Assembly: GCA_026770585.1 (NCBI GenBank) | Contig: MU646738.1 | Coordinates: forward strand, 326,628 to 340,509 | DNA length: 13,882 nt | Source of the DNA: Baffinella frigidus | Taxonomy: Eukaryota > Cryptophyceae > Cryptomonadales > Baffinellaceae | Reading direction: 5' to 3' | Shown here: positions 13,697-13,882 of the stretch, one piece after another | How positions within the stretch are numbered: the first letter of the stretch is position 1 | How the letters are laid out: every line of letters starts with the position of its first letter | Translations under genes and position numbers: made by a program | Notes under the pieces: model-generated | The model's input: the letters and a program-made list of their open reading frames with translations, nothing else | Told to the model about the DNA's origin: nothing | Databases searched by the model: none

Positions 13697-13840
13697 TCAT
13701 CTCGGAAGATAACTGAATCAGTTCCTTTTCAACAGGAGGTTGAATAGGAGAAATTAGTTAGGGCATGATTTACTTAATTAGGCCTCCTAATTACATGAAA
13801 ACGTTAATTAGGGAACTGCATCAGTTGTCTTTCGAGATGA
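13697..13840. mobile_element. Family E MITE, copy 4 (144 bp)
   Basis: It has the same orientation as copy 3. The right TIR has substitutions (CTGCATCAGTTGTC). Flanks are AATT and AACT. The remaining 42 bases of the window show nothing. Confidence 0.87.
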
Positions 13841-13882
13841 AACTCACCTGTTCTTCATCGCTGAGATCCGCAGAGTCCTCTC

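Overview
The window looks like nuclear DNA of a unicellular eukaryote, most likely an alga or other protist. The signs are GC-rich coding regions, inferred GT-AG introns ending in CGCAG, strong Kozak-type starts (MAE...), degenerate TTTAGGG/CCCTAA-like tracts, and a very dense population of short palindromic transposons. The lineage cannot be fixed from the sequence. No rRNA, tRNA, CRISPR, operon-like or bacterial structure was seen. It is an accessory, repeat-dominated region: two or three gene-like units occupy about 1.2-4.75 kb, and almost everything else is nested MITE-type DNA.

Region by region. 1-1.0 kb holds a cut-off MITE (family A), a 171-bp foldback (G) and a 150-bp near-perfect hairpin (H). 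1.2-2.0 kb (- strand) holds a predicted two-exon gene of unknown function whose last 11 codons and stop come from an inserted 156-bp element (family I). 2.57-3.47 kb (+) is an unrecognised alpha-helical-looking protein. 4.75-3.30 kb (-) encodes a pogo/Tigger-type N-terminal DNA-binding region (HTH_CENPB fold) with a predicted 132-nt in-frame intron; no DDE catalytic domain follows. The two genes run tail to tail and overlap antisense. Five CGTACG palindromes and a GC-rich hairpin lie just upstream of the pogo-like start. 5.59-6.35 kb is a 759-bp non-autonomous hAT-like element with a perfect 8-bp target duplication. It carries CTCGAG arrays, two copies of a smaller MITE, and a short exon-like coding piece.

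6.4-13.88 kb has no convincing gene. It holds many copies of at least seven small element families: B (117 bp, six full copies and four fragments, TA target duplication), E (144 bp, four copies), C (181 bp, two), F (about 210 bp, two), A (two more), I (one more, again with a perfect 5-bp duplication) and D (148-bp foldback). There are also telomere-like tracts, a GA microsatellite, a 144-bp-period duplication and short tandem repeats.

How the parts relate: the most abundant family (B) has TIRs starting CAGGGGTACCTCG and a TA duplication shown by an internal empty-site comparison. That resembles pogo/Tigger ends, and a pogo-type DNA-binding gene lies in the same window, although it does not sit inside a B element. 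Whether that protein still binds these ends is a testable inference.
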